A stretch of 64,000 nt of DNA from NCBI GenBank assembly GCA_902516285.1, contig CABXXT010000002.1:62001-126000 (forward strand). The letters are read 5' to 3'. A program made the position numbers and the translations under genes. Below are positions 46,392 to 55,961 of the stretch, piece after piece. How positions within the stretch are numbered: position 1 is the stretch's first letter; each line of letters starts with the position of its first letter. Under the pieces are notes generated by a model. It made no database searches, was not told the DNA's origin, and was given only the letters and a program-made list of their open reading frames with translations. Source of the stretch: an uncultured SAR86 cluster bacterium. GTDB lineage: Bacteria > Pseudomonadota > Gammaproteobacteria > Magnimaribacterales > D2472.

Positions 46392-47687
46392 ATGGAAAAT
46401 ACAATATACAAAAATAGAAGAGATGGGTTGAGTGAATTAATGGAAAATAACTCTGTTCTTTTAATACCCGGCGCAGATTTGCAATACAGAAATGCAGATT
46501 CTAGTTACCCTTTTAGACAAGATAGTAGTTTTTATTATTTTTCAGGATTTTGTGAGTCTTCTTCTCTTATTGCAATTGTAAAAAATGAGAACAAGATAAA
46601 TTCAATAATTTTTGTTCCTCCAAAGGATAAGTTAAGAGAAATTTGGGACGGTTATAGAGCAGGACCGATTGGAGCCGTCAAGGACTACTTATTTGATAAG
46701 GCTTTTGATAATAATCAGATTGATTCAATGCTACCAGATATTTTAAGTGGTTCAAAACAAGTTATGTACCCAATTGGAAAAAAAGCTGGATTTGACCAAA
46801 AAGTTATAGATTGGACTACGGAGGCAAGTTCAAAAGATAGACATAGCAAGTCTATAAATATCTTTGATGCTAGCTCAATGATCGGCAATTTAAGGTTAAT
46901 AAAAGACAATCATGAAATTGAACTTATAAGAAAAGCCTGTGATATATCTGCAGATGCTCATATTCATGCGATGAAAAACATTAAGGGCGGCGATAACGAA
47001 CAATTAATTGAAAGTTTATATATTCATGAATTTTCAAAAAAAGGTGCAAGATATCCTGCTTACAATCCAATTGTTGCTAGTGGTGAAAATGCCTGCGTAT
47101 TGCATTATGTTGAGAATAACAAGGATCTAAATAATTCTGATTTAATTCTTGTCGATGCTGGTTGTGAATTTGAAATGTATGCTGCTGATATAACAAGAAC
47201 ATTCCCAATTAGCGGTAAATTTTCTGAGGAACAGCTAAAGATTTATGAAGTTGTTTTAGAAGCAATGAATGCCGCAATTGATGAAGTAAAGGAAGGAAAC
47301 AGTGTAATGAGACCTCAAGAGGCTTCAGAAAAAGTTATTACAAAAGGACTAATAAAACTTGGTTTATTGAAAGGAGATTTAGATGAACTTCATGCATCTG
47401 GAGCATATAAAGATTTTTATATGCATAAAATTGGTCATTGGTTAGGACTCGATGTTCATGATGCAGGTGATTATGTTGAAGGTGATGACTTTATGAAATT
47501 TAAACCTGGCATGATTACAACAATTGAACCAGGTATATATATTAGTAGCTCAATGGATGTTGATGATAAATGGAAGGGCATTGGAGTAAGGATTGAAGAC
47601 GATATTCTTGTAACCAAAGATGGAAACGAAAACCTTACAAAAAAAGTCCCATCTGATCCTAAAGAGATTGAGTCATTAATGTCTTAA
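46392..47687 (+). CDS. pepP: Xaa-Pro aminopeptidase PepP
   Basis: The 431-residue pita-bread metallopeptidase has the two-metal ligands in LVDAGCEFEMYAADITRTFP, HKIGHWLGLDVHD, TIEPGIYI and GVRIEDDILV. It removes N-terminal residues preceding proline. In many gammaproteobacteria a ygfB gene precedes it; here ygfB is absent and pepP directly faces the ZapB-like/zapA genes across 63 bases. The UbiH-type gene follows. Confidence 0.96.
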   Translation: MENTIYKNRRDGLSELMENNSVLLIPGADLQYRNADSSYPFRQDSSFYYFSGFCESSSLIAIVKNENKINSIIFVPPKDKLREIWDGYRAGPIGAVKDYLFDKAFDNNQIDSMLPDILSGSKQVMYPIGKKAGFDQKVIDWTTEASSKDRHSKSINIFDASSMIGNLRLIKDNHEIELIRKACDISADAHIHAMKNIKGGDNEQLIESLYIHEFSKKGARYPAYNPIVASGENACVLHYVENNKDLNNSDLILVDAGCEFEMYAADITRTFPISGKFSEEQLKIYEVVLEAMNAAIDEVKEGNSVMRPQEASEKVITKGLIKLGLLKGDLDELHASGAYKDFYMHKIGHWLGLDVHDAGDYVEGDDFMKFKPGMITTIEPGIYISSSMDVDDKWKGIGVRIEDDILVTKDGNENLTKKVPSDPKEIESLMS

Positions 47688-47691
47688 TATT

Positions 47692-48849
47692 GTGAAAACA
47701 ATAGTCACTATTTCAGGAGGAGGTATTATTGGAAATTATATTTCCTCCAAGCTGCATAACCACAATATTGATTCGCTTGTAATAGAAAAGCTTAGTAAGT
47801 CTAATCAGGTAAAAGAAAATATTAGAACTCTTACTCTAAACCAGGCATCAAAGAAATTATTAGATGAAATAGGTGTAAATGTTAATTATGCCGAAATCAA
47901 AAAAATCTTTGTTAATGATGGGGAAGGTTCTGGAAAAATAAATTTTTCATCTGATGAAATAGGTAGTGATAATTTATCTTATGTAGTTTTTTTTAATGAT
48001 CTTCAGCAAGCATTGCAACAAAAGACCTTGGAAAGAACAATATTTGAAAATGAAATAAAAAAAATTATTAGTGGCGAGCCTAGTAAAAACTCTGAAGTTA
48101 CCCTCTCTAATAATCAAAGCATTTTAACTAAGTTTGTAGCAGGTTGTGATGGAAGAAACTCAAAGGTTGCAAAGATTGGAAAATTTAAAGAGATTAACAA
48201 TAGCTACAATCAAACGGCAGCAACTTTTACGGTAACTGTAAATAATTTAGAAGAAACAAGCGCATATCAAATTTTTTCTGAGAAGGGTATATTTGCAATT
48301 ATGCCAGCACCAAAAAGCTCAGGAAAATTAACACATACTGTTGTTTGGTCAATAGACAATAAAAGACTAAAGGATGCTGATATTGAAAGTTATGTTATTG
48401 ATAATATTAACTACTTTGAAAGTAAATTAGGTACAAAGATAAAAATTTTCTCAAAAATCCTTAGCTTTAATCTTATTAATCATCATTATCAAAGCTATGT
48501 ATCCGACTCAATGGTACTAATTGGAGATGCAGCTCATTCAATTCATCCATTGGCTGGTCAAGGCATTAATTTAGGATTTGCGGATGCGCAAGTTTTTTGT
48601 GAAGAAATAATAAGAGGATTCGAAAGAAGCCATGAACCAGACCAAAAACTTGTTCTTAAAAAGTATGAAATTAAAAGAAGAAGCCTCAATCTAGTAATGC
48701 TTAAATCTATGGATTTATTTGTGAATACATTTAACTCTAATAATCTTTATACAAAGCTTATAAGAAACATTGGACTTTCTTCAGTCAATAAAATTAATTT
48801 TCTTAAAAGATTATTTATAAATCACGCAGCTGGTAATAATAAGATATAA
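47692..48849 (+). CDS. ubiH: UbiH/UbiF-type FAD monooxygenase
   Basis: The 385-residue flavoprotein has the N-terminal FAD loop ISGGGIIGNYISSKL, the DG motif AGCDGRNSKVAKI (about 150-162) and the second FAD motif LIGDAAHSIHPLAGQGINLG. These are features of ubiquinone ring hydroxylases. Following pepP is the place of ubiH in related genomes, but which ring position it hydroxylates is not readable. The start is a GTG four bases after the pepP stop. Confidence 0.87.
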   Translation: MKTIVTISGGGIIGNYISSKLHNHNIDSLVIEKLSKSNQVKENIRTLTLNQASKKLLDEIGVNVNYAEIKKIFVNDGEGSGKINFSSDEIGSDNLSYVVFFNDLQQALQQKTLERTIFENEIKKIISGEPSKNSEVTLSNNQSILTKFVAGCDGRNSKVAKIGKFKEINNSYNQTAATFTVTVNNLEETSAYQIFSEKGIFAIMPAPKSSGKLTHTVVWSIDNKRLKDADIESYVIDNINYFESKLGTKIKIFSKILSFNLINHHYQSYVSDSMVLIGDAAHSIHPLAGQGINLGFADAQVFCEEIIRGFERSHEPDQKLVLKKYEIKRRSLNLVMLKSMDLFVNTFNSNNLYTKLIRNIGLSSVNKINFLKRLFINHAAGNNKI

Positions 48850-48891
48850 TTTTCTTGCACACCTTAAGATCTTAATTTACTGAGGTTTAAA

Positions 48892-49887
48892 ATGAAAAAA
48901 CTTTCGATAATATTATCTTTATTTATTTTAATTTCTTGTGCTAATAAATTAGAAGATGAACTTACTATATTTACTTCAAGACAACCACAACTTCTTGAAC
49001 CAATACTTGATGAATTTTATCAAGATACAGGCATAAAGGTAAATTTGCTGTCCGGAAATGCTCAGGTTTTAATGGAAAGAATATCTGTAGAGGGAAAAGA
49101 TTCAAAGGCAGATATATTTATGACAGTTGATGCTGGAGTTCTGTGGCAAGCAGCTGAAAGAAATATTTTTAGCGAAGTTGATTCAAATATTTTAAATACA
49201 AATATTCCTGATTATTTAAGAGATGCTAATAATCAGTGGTTTGGTTTTTCAAAAAGAGCTAGAACTATAGTTTTCTCAGATGACCAATATTCTGCATCAG
49301 ACTTTTCTACCTATGAGGATTTATCAGACCCCAAATGGAAAGGTAAATTATGCCTAAGAACTTCAAAAAAAGTTTATAACAGATCACTCATAGCTAGCAT
49401 GATTGATTCATACGGTTTTGAAAAAACCAAATCTGTAGTATCAGGCTGGGTTTCAAATTTAGCAACAGAGGTTTTTTCAAATGATACTAGCGCACTAAAA
49501 GCGGTATCGAGCGGTCAATGCGGGGTTACCATTGTAAATACATATTATTTAGCAAGATTATTGGATGATCCTCAATATGATAATCTGAGACTTTTTTGGG
49601 CTAACCAAAAAAACAGAGGGGTGCATGTGAACATTTCTGGAGCAGGAATTGTAAATACTTCCAACAATAAGGAGAATGCTATAAAGTTACTTGAATACTT
49701 TTCATCCAAAAAAGCACAGGAGTTTTATGCTTCTGCTGTAAAAGAATACCCAGTGGTTGAAGGTTCCGAAATTAATGATGCTATAAAAAGTTGGGGCGCT
49801 TTTGTTGAGGATAATATAAATGTTAGCAAGCTTGGATCTCTTCAAAAGGAAGCAGTTTTTTTAGCACAAGAGGCTGGATACAAATAA
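48892..49887 (+). CDS. Iron(III)-binding ABC transporter lipoprotein (FbpA/FutA-like)
   Basis: The 331-residue protein begins with a lipoprotein signal ending LISC (C16), so it is expected to be lipid-anchored. The mature part matches iron-binding proteins of the FbpA/IdiA group: LTIFTSRQPQLLEPILDEFY, MERISVEGKDSKADIFMTVD and GVTIVNTYYLARLL, the last including the tandem tyrosines that coordinate ferric iron. No permease or ATPase gene is nearby. An upstream GAGG ribosome site is clear. Confidence 0.88.
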   Translation: MKKLSIILSLFILISCANKLEDELTIFTSRQPQLLEPILDEFYQDTGIKVNLLSGNAQVLMERISVEGKDSKADIFMTVDAGVLWQAAERNIFSEVDSNILNTNIPDYLRDANNQWFGFSKRARTIVFSDDQYSASDFSTYEDLSDPKWKGKLCLRTSKKVYNRSLIASMIDSYGFEKTKSVVSGWVSNLATEVFSNDTSALKAVSSGQCGVTIVNTYYLARLLDDPQYDNLRLFWANQKNRGVHVNISGAGIVNTSNNKENAIKLLEYFSSKKAQEFYASAVKEYPVVEGSEINDAIKSWGAFVEDNINVSKLGSLQKEAVFLAQEAGYK

Positions 49888-49889
49888 AC

Positions 49890-50126
49890 CTATACTTTTT
49901 CGCCTCGACCTCTGATTTCTTTTAAAACTTGACTAATTCCTTTTTTATCAATGATTCGCATGCCCTTAGCAGAAACCTTAAGATTCACAAATCTGTTCTC
50001 AGATTCAACCCAAAATTTATGGGTATGTAGATTAGGAAAAAACTTACGCTTAGTCCTGTTGTTAGCATGAGAAACATTATTCCCAGATTGTGGTATCTTT
50101 CCTGTTACTTGACATTTTTTACTCAT
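49890..50126 (-). CDS. rpmB: Large ribosomal subunit protein bL28
   Basis: The 78-residue basic protein matches L28: [36 protein letters not shown] and [13 protein letters not shown]. It binds 23S rRNA late in 50S assembly. In many gammaproteobacteria rpmG (L33) follows directly; here the next gene downstream is the convergent iron lipoprotein and no rpmG is seen. dut remains close by, as elsewhere. Confidence 0.97.
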   Translation of the reverse strand: MSKKCQVTGKIPQSGNNVSHANNRTKRKFFPNLHTHKFWVESENRFVNLKVSAKGMRIIDKKGISQVLKEIRGRGEKV

Positions 50127-50182
50127 AGAATCGCGATTTTATAGAACAGAACAACACTTATCAATACTATAATCAATAATAT

Positions 50183-50677
50183 ATGAAAGAAATTTTTATT
50201 TTAAGACATGCAAAGTCCTCATGGGATAACATAAACCTCTCTGATTTTGAAAGACCACTTGCAAAGCGAGGTATCAATGATGCTAATACAATGTCTGACT
50301 ATCTTAGAAAAAACAGCTTTTCAGTGGATAAAGTTTTATGTAGCAATGCGACCAGAACAAAAGAAACACTTGATATAATCTCAGACGGTATTAAATTTGA
50401 AATCTCAGATGCTAGATACACTGATGATTTATATTTTAAAGGCATAGATAAAATATTAAGCTACCTAAAAAGAATTGATGAAGAAACAAAAAGTATCTTA
50501 ATTATTGGACACAATCCTACTCTTCATTTTCTTATAGAAACCTTAACAAAAGAACGTATTTATAAATTTGCAACTTGCAACATGGCAATAATTAATTTCA
50601 ATAATAATTGGAAGAATCTTAGTGAAGGTGAATGTAAGTTAGAATTAGTAATAAGACCCAAGGAAATAAAACTTTGA
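50183..50677 (+). CDS. SixA-like histidine phosphatase
   Basis: The 164-residue protein is a small histidine phosphatase. The catalytic RHAKSSWDN is at the N-terminus and the second His is in [14 protein letters not shown]. The RHAKS motif rather than RHGET, and the short length, fit the SixA group, which dephosphorylates phosphohistidine proteins. The target here is unknown. It overlaps dut by four bases. Confidence 0.9.
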   Translation: MKEIFILRHAKSSWDNINLSDFERPLAKRGINDANTMSDYLRKNSFSVDKVLCSNATRTKETLDIISDGIKFEISDARYTDDLYFKGIDKILSYLKRIDEETKSILIIGHNPTLHFLIETLTKERIYKFATCNMAIINFNNNWKNLSEGECKLELVIRPKEIKL

Positions 50678-51129
50678 TAAGCGTAAAAATAAAAATAATA
50701 AGCCCATTAATAGGAAAAGAAATACCATTACCAAAATATGAAACAGCTGGGTCAGCAGGACTTGACCTTCGCGCATGCATTGAAAATAAACTTACCTTAG
50801 AACCAGGAAAAACAGAAATGATACCAATTGGCTTTGCCATGTATCTCGAGGATAATAATCTATCTGCGCTTGTTATTCCTCGATCTGGCTTGGGATCAAA
50901 ACATGGAATAGTTCTTGGTAATCTTGTTGGTTTAATTGATTCAGACTATCAAGGTGAACTAATGGTACCAGCTTGGAATAGGTCTGATAGTAAATTTGAA
51001 ATAAAACCAGGTGACAGAATAGCTCAAATGATAATAGTTCCAATATTACAAGCGGAATTTGAGATGGTCGACGAATTTAAAGTTTCGACAAGAGGTGTTA
51101 AAGGATTCGGGAGCTCTGGAATTAATTGA
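50674..51129 (+). CDS. dut: dUTP diphosphatase
   Basis: The 151-residue trimeric dUTPase shows the five motifs, including [45 protein letters not shown] and the C-terminal [10 protein letters not shown]. It hydrolyses dUTP to dUMP. The start is a TTG overlapping the stop of the SixA-like gene by four bases. Confidence 0.97.
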   Translation: MISVKIKIISPLIGKEIPLPKYETAGSAGLDLRACIENKLTLEPGKTEMIPIGFAMYLEDNNLSALVIPRSGLGSKHGIVLGNLVGLIDSDYQGELMVPAWNRSDSKFEIKPGDRIAQMIIVPILQAEFEMVDEFKVSTRGVKGFGSSGIN

Positions 51130-51134
51130 TTAAA

Positions 51135-51383
51135 TTAACTCTTTTTACCAAATCTTTCTTCAAATTTTTGCACCCTACCGCCGGTGTCAATAATTTTTTG
51201 TTTACCAGTATAGAAGGGGTGTGAAGCAGAGGAAATTTCAACAGTATAATAGGGATAAGTTTTTCCATCTTCCCATTCTTTGGTTTTATCTGTTTTTAGT
51301 GTTGAATTAATTATGAAATATTCGTCTACACTAATATCATGGAATAAAACTTCGCGGTATTCAGGATGTATATCTTTTTTCAT
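51135..51383 (-). CDS. rpmE2: Large ribosomal subunit protein bL31, type B
   Basis: The 82-residue protein starts [20 protein letters not shown] and ends with the L31 signature [20 protein letters not shown]. It lacks the zinc-binding cysteines of the standard form, so it is the zinc-independent type B. Its end is convergent with dut, with a five-base gap. Confidence 0.96.
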   Translation of the reverse strand: MKKDIHPEYREVLFHDISVDEYFIINSTLKTDKTKEWEDGKTYPYYTVEISSASHPFYTGKQKIIDTGGRVQKFEERFGKKS

Positions 51384-51441
51384 AATAAAATCAAATTAGG
51401 ATGAGAACTATAGCAAAAATAAACTCCATTTCAATTAAAAA

Positions 51442-53421
51442 ATGAATATTTTTTACTATGATATAGCTGTTGGATTACCAATTAGACAATGTTTTACCTA
51501 TAAATCCAATAATTATATAAAAAAAGGCACCAGGGTAATTATTCCTTTTGGTAATAAAACATTGGTAGGTATAGTAGTAAAGAAATTATCTAATACTGAA
51601 TCAGTAGAAGGGTTAAAAGATATAATTTCAATACCTGATGATTGCCCTTGCTTTGACAAATCAATTTTTGAAACAATCTTATGGGCAGCAGATTATTATC
51701 ATCACCCTATTGGGGAAGTATTTCTGTCTTTTGTACCAACTTTACTTAGAAAAAAAAACGATAAAATTATAAGTACTTCAAATCGAGAGTCTAAATATGG
51801 ACTAAATAATGATGATAAGAACTTTAAACTTACAAAAGAGCAGAGTGTCAATCTATCCAAGTTAAATAAAATTGAAAAATTTAGTCCCTCTTTGATTTAT
51901 GGAGTTACTGGTTCTGGCAAAACAGAGATATATTTACAATTGGTTGAAAAATTTCTCAAAGAAAATAAATCTATCTTGATTTTAGTACCTGAAATAAATC
52001 TAATACCTCAGCTCTTAAAAAGATTTAAGAATAGATTTAAAGGTGAAATCGGGATATATCATTCAAGACAAACTCCTAATCAAAGATTAAGAGTTTGGCT
52101 AGGATCAAAATTTGGAGAAATAAAAATTGTTATTGGAACTAGATCCTCAGTCTTGATTCCATTAAAAAATTTAGGAGCGATAATAATTGATGAAGAGCAT
52201 GATCACTCATACAAACAAGCTGATGGATTCAGATTTTCAGGAAAAGATTTAGCAATAAAAAGAGCACAATTAGAAAATATACCTGTTTTCCTCGGTTCTG
52301 CTACACCATCATTGCAAACACTTAAGCTTGTAAAAGACAAAAGATATAAAAAATTTGATCTGCTTAGGAGAGTAGATGGTAAAAAACCTCCTAAGTTAAT
52401 TCCATTAGATATAAGCGATTCACCCTTACTTGGAGGATTAGCAGTTCAGACAATAAGCATTATCGAAACTGCAATAAATAGAGGAGAACAAGTCTTAATA
52501 TTTATAAATAGAAGAGGTTTTGCACCATTATATGAATGCAATAATTGTGGTTGGGTGGCTAAATGCTCATCATGTGAATCAAATTTAGTTTTTCATAAAT
52601 CAAAAAATAGATTGATTTGTCATAAATGTGAATCTGTATATGCAGTCAATGATAATTGTCCTGATTGTCAGTCAACTGAAATAAGTACCTTTGGGACTGG
52701 TACTGAAAGAGTTGAGGAGGTGCTTGGGAGCACTTTTAAGAAAGTCCCAATAATTAGAATGGACTATGACTCAACTAGGCTTAAGGGATCAATAGAAGCA
52801 ATCTATGAAAAAGCTAATGAGAGCAAGGAAGCGATACTTGTGGGGACACAAATGTTATCAAAAGGACATGATTTTCCAAAAGTAACCTTATGTGTGATTT
52901 TAAATGCTGATGGAGGCTTACTAAGCCCAGAAATAAATGCTGTTGAAAAAATTTCACAACAACTAATTCAGGTTTCAGGAAGAGCTGGAAGAAATAACAA
53001 TCTTGCAAAAGTGGTTATTCAAACTAGATACCCAAATGATCTAAATTTAAAACAAATTAAGACTGGTGATTATCAGTTAGTTGCAGATCGGTGCCTCAAA
53101 ACTAATAAAGCTATTGGGATGCCTCCTTATTCAACCATATCAATGTTAAGAGCCACGTCTCCAAATCAACAAAGTTGTCATAAATTTTTAGAGAAAGTTA
53201 GCAACCTTTTAGATAATAAAAAAAGTATCGCTATAATTGGACCACTTCCCTCAATACCTTTAAAAATAAAAGGAAACACAAGAAATCATTTGATTATAAA
53301 AACAAATACCAAAACTTATTTAAATAAGGTCCTTAAATTTTTAACAAATGAAATTCAAGCCTGGCCTGAAACAAAAAAGGTAAAGTGGAGTTATGACATA
53401 GATCCACATGACATGACTTAA
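51442..53421 (+). CDS. priA: Primosomal replication protein PriA
   Basis: The 659-residue helicase has the N-terminal 3'-OH-binding domain, Walker A in YGVTGSGKTEIYLQL, Walker B as IIIDEEHDHSYKQ, and a zinc region with paired cysteines (CNNCGWVAKCSSCESNL, CHKCESVY, CPDCQS). Motif V/VI is in GTQMLSKGHDFPKVTL and VSGRAGR. It restarts stalled forks. It is shorter than E. coli PriA (732) but all domains are present. Confidence 0.96.
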   Translation: MNIFYYDIAVGLPIRQCFTYKSNNYIKKGTRVIIPFGNKTLVGIVVKKLSNTESVEGLKDIISIPDDCPCFDKSIFETILWAADYYHHPIGEVFLSFVPTLLRKKNDKIISTSNRESKYGLNNDDKNFKLTKEQSVNLSKLNKIEKFSPSLIYGVTGSGKTEIYLQLVEKFLKENKSILILVPEINLIPQLLKRFKNRFKGEIGIYHSRQTPNQRLRVWLGSKFGEIKIVIGTRSSVLIPLKNLGAIIIDEEHDHSYKQADGFRFSGKDLAIKRAQLENIPVFLGSATPSLQTLKLVKDKRYKKFDLLRRVDGKKPPKLIPLDISDSPLLGGLAVQTISIIETAINRGEQVLIFINRRGFAPLYECNNCGWVAKCSSCESNLVFHKSKNRLICHKCESVYAVNDNCPDCQSTEISTFGTGTERVEEVLGSTFKKVPIIRMDYDSTRLKGSIEAIYEKANESKEAILVGTQMLSKGHDFPKVTLCVILNADGGLLSPEINAVEKISQQLIQVSGRAGRNNNLAKVVIQTRYPNDLNLKQIKTGDYQLVADRCLKTNKAIGMPPYSTISMLRATSPNQQSCHKFLEKVSNLLDNKKSIAIIGPLPSIPLKIKGNTRNHLIIKTNTKTYLNKVLKFLTNEIQAWPETKKVKWSYDIDPHDMT

Positions 53422-53425
53422 ATCT

Positions 53426-54679
53426 CTATATTTCTATTTTGATTATTTGATTTGGGTATATGGGCTTGTTTCTAAGATTGTTTAAATTATTTATAGAATC
53501 GACTGTAACACCAAACCTGATAGCAACTTCTGATAAAACATCTCCCTTCTGAATTTCATAATTCAGATAATTAGAATAATTTTCTAAAACAGATCCTGAG
53601 ACTGGTTCTTCTTTAAAATAATTATGTATACCAAGAAATATTGATCTAGCTATCATTCTTCTACCTGCTTTAGTTTTAAGTCTTTTTGCGTCTTCAGGAT
53701 TTGTTATAAATCCTGACTCAACCAACACAGAGGGTATATCGACAGATTTAAGCACTCTAAAATCAGCATACTCTACATTTTGTTTATGAATCTTTGTAAA
53801 TGGATCTCTTTTTAATTGATCTAGTATCTTGGTTCCTAACATCTTGCTCTTATCAATCTTCTTTTTGTAGGTATCAGGGTAAAGATCTCTTGCAGCGTCT
53901 TCATTGAAATCATAAGTTTTTAAATTTTTAATTTGAGCTTGAATTCTACTTCTTTCTTTATCCGATAGATTTCTTGCAACACTGCTAGATGATTCTTCTG
54001 ACCATATAAAGACTGATGCGCCTTTAACAGATGAAAGTCTAAATCCATCAGCATGGATTGAAACAAATGCATCTGCACCGTACTTTCTTGCATTTTGATA
54101 TCTGTCATTAAGACTAACGGTACTATCATCATCTCTAATTAACACTGCTTGATATCCTTCTGTATCTCGAAGAGTCCTCTCGAGTTCTTTTGCTATTAAA
54201 AGAGTTATATCTTTCTCTAAAACATTATTGCTACTTACCGCACCAGGATCATTACCTCCGTGGCCAGCATCGATGGCAACAACAATATCTCTAATATTAT
54301 TTTTTAAGTTTTTACTTTTTTTAATTTTAATTTTTAACAATATACCTTCATCTGTTTTTTCCTGAGTAGGTTTATTCCAAGCAACATATTCATATAAATC
54401 AATAACAATTCTAGTTAAGTCTTCTTTTGATGAAGCTCTAATTTGTTTAATGGGATAGTTATATTTTTTTTGAACATCTGACTTTAAATCACTCTGATAA
54501 ACATCTATAACAATTCTTGAAGGATCAACAAGTGCATATGATTTTATAAAAGATACTTTACTTAAAAGAAAAGATATTTCTGTAGATTCATTATCAGAAT
54601 TTTTTACTTCGAAGAATGAAATTTCATTTGCATATATTAGTGATGAGAGAGCTAATAAAAATAATGTGAATTTATTCAT
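53426..54679 (-). CDS. amiC: N-acetylmuramoyl-L-alanine amidase with AMIN and LysM domains
   Basis: The 417-residue exported protein has a signal peptide, an AMIN septal-targeting domain (about 20-115), an Amidase_3 zinc domain starting VVAIDAGHGGNDPGAVS with SIHADG and VLVESGFITN further on, and a C-terminal LysM (YEIQKGDVLSEVAIRFGVTV). It cleaves the peptide stem from glycan during cell separation. AmiB and AmiC differ in such modules; the LysM favours AmiB by E. coli naming, so the symbol is tentative. It overlaps tsaE by eight bases, the usual tsaE-amidase arrangement. Confidence 0.9.
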   Translation of the reverse strand: MNKFTLFLLALSSLIYANEISFFEVKNSDNESTEISFLLSKVSFIKSYALVDPSRIVIDVYQSDLKSDVQKKYNYPIKQIRASSKEDLTRIVIDLYEYVAWNKPTQEKTDEGILLKIKIKKSKNLKNNIRDIVVAIDAGHGGNDPGAVSSNNVLEKDITLLIAKELERTLRDTEGYQAVLIRDDDSTVSLNDRYQNARKYGADAFVSIHADGFRLSSVKGASVFIWSEESSSSVARNLSDKERSRIQAQIKNLKTYDFNEDAARDLYPDTYKKKIDKSKMLGTKILDQLKRDPFTKIHKQNVEYADFRVLKSVDIPSVLVESGFITNPEDAKRLKTKAGRRMIARSIFLGIHNYFKEEPVSGSVLENYSNYLNYEIQKGDVLSEVAIRFGVTVDSINNLNNLRNKPIYPNQIIKIEI

Positions 54680-55133
54680 AATATTTAATCAGATCTGAGA
54701 ATAGCTCACTGTTATCATTTAATAATACTTTTCTTTTACCCTCAAAATGTTCAAAAGATATCTTTAAATCAAAATCTCTATTTGAAACAAGCTTTTGAGG
54801 CCATTCAATAATTATAATTTTTTTTGAGTGCGTATTTCTATCTAAATTAAAAATATGAATATCTTCAGGTTCGCTGGTTCTATAAAGATCAATATGTAAG
54901 AAAATTGAATTTACTAAATCATATTCTTCACATAGAGTATAAGTTGGGCTTTTGACCATTCCACTCCAACCTGAATTAGCAATTATCGATCTAGTAAGAA
55001 AAGTTTTTCCAGTTCCGAGTTCTCCTTCTAGATGTAGTTCAATTGTAGGCTTATCTAATTTTACGATTTCATAAGCAATTCTCTTACCAAGCTCGTTAGT
55101 ATCAGCTTCGTTATTTAAGATAATTTCTCTCAT
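54672..55133 (-). CDS. tsaE: tRNA threonylcarbamoyladenosine biosynthesis protein TsaE
   Basis: The 153-residue P-loop ATPase has LEGELGTGKTFLTRSI (about 35-50), then the family's VKSPTYTLCEEY and the LHIDLYR segment. It energises the TsaD/TsaB complex that makes t6A on ANN-decoding tRNAs. It overlaps nnrD by four bases and amiC by eight. Confidence 0.95.
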   Translation of the reverse strand: MREIILNNEADTNELGKRIAYEIVKLDKPTIELHLEGELGTGKTFLTRSIIANSGWSGMVKSPTYTLCEEYDLVNSIFLHIDLYRTSEPEDIHIFNLDRNTHSKKIIIIEWPQKLVSNRDFDLKISFEHFEGKRKVLLNDNSELFSDLIKYYE

Positions 55134-55957
55134 TTATTTAATAACTCTCTACAAATTGGTATCAATGATGAAGCATTTAATCCAAGCTCGCCTACAGTCT
55201 CTTTAAAAATTAATCCTGCCCGAGCATGAACAGCAACTGCAAGCATACATGCATCCATAGTAGTTAAATTTTGTGCAAGAAGTGCAAGTAAAATCCCAGC
55301 AAGAACGTCTCCTGTTCCTCCTGAGGCAAGTTCTGGCCCACCTTCATTACATACAAGAACAGCGGAATCACTTTTTGAATATATTATAGTTCTATAACCT
55401 TTAAGAATTACATCTGCATTGTAGATCTTTGATATTTCTTCAGCAGCCTTAGGCCTATTTTTTTGTATCTCATTATTAGTAGTTTTTAAAAGTTTAGCAG
55501 CTTCTCCTGGATGAGGCGTTAGTACTAATTTAGTGTGATTAACAAATGAATTTTTATCTAATAAGGATAAAAAATTTAAAGCACCAGCATCTAATATAAG
55601 ACCATTTTTAAAATCATATTGATAAAAATTTTTAAAAAATTTCTCTGACCAGTTGTCCTCTCCAAGTCCAGGACCACATAAAGCAATTTTATTATCATCT
55701 TGCTGAGTATTATTTTTTTCACTAGAAACCATAACCTCAGGATTTCTCTCTAAGCTCGCTTGAACATTTTCTGGATGCGTAACTAGTGTTACAAGCCCAG
55801 CACCACAAAAGACACAAGCTTCTGAGGATAAAATACCAGCACCACCCATACCTTTTGTACCGGCTATTATTAAAGCTTTACCGTAGTCACCCTTATGTGA
55901 GTTAACTAATCTATAAGGAACTTTTTGTACGAGAGTATCAATATTGAATTCTTTCAT
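55130..55957 (-). CDS. nnrD: ADP-dependent NAD(P)H-hydrate dehydratase
   Basis: The 275-residue protein is the YjeF C-terminal (ribokinase-like) domain alone: GTKGMGGAGILSSEACVFCG, LTPHPGEAAKLL and ELASGGTGDVLAGILLA. It repairs hydrated NAD(P)H. In E. coli it is fused to the NnrE epimerase; no epimerase domain is present here. It starts the nnrD-tsaE-amiC set as in relatives. Confidence 0.93.
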   Translation of the reverse strand: MKEFNIDTLVQKVPYRLVNSHKGDYGKALIIAGTKGMGGAGILSSEACVFCGAGLVTLVTHPENVQASLERNPEVMVSSEKNNTQQDDNKIALCGPGLGEDNWSEKFFKNFYQYDFKNGLILDAGALNFLSLLDKNSFVNHTKLVLTPHPGEAAKLLKTTNNEIQKNRPKAAEEISKIYNADVILKGYRTIIYSKSDSAVLVCNEGGPELASGGTGDVLAGILLALLAQNLTTMDACMLAVAVHARAGLIFKETVGELGLNASSLIPICRELLNK

Positions 55958-55961
55958 TATG

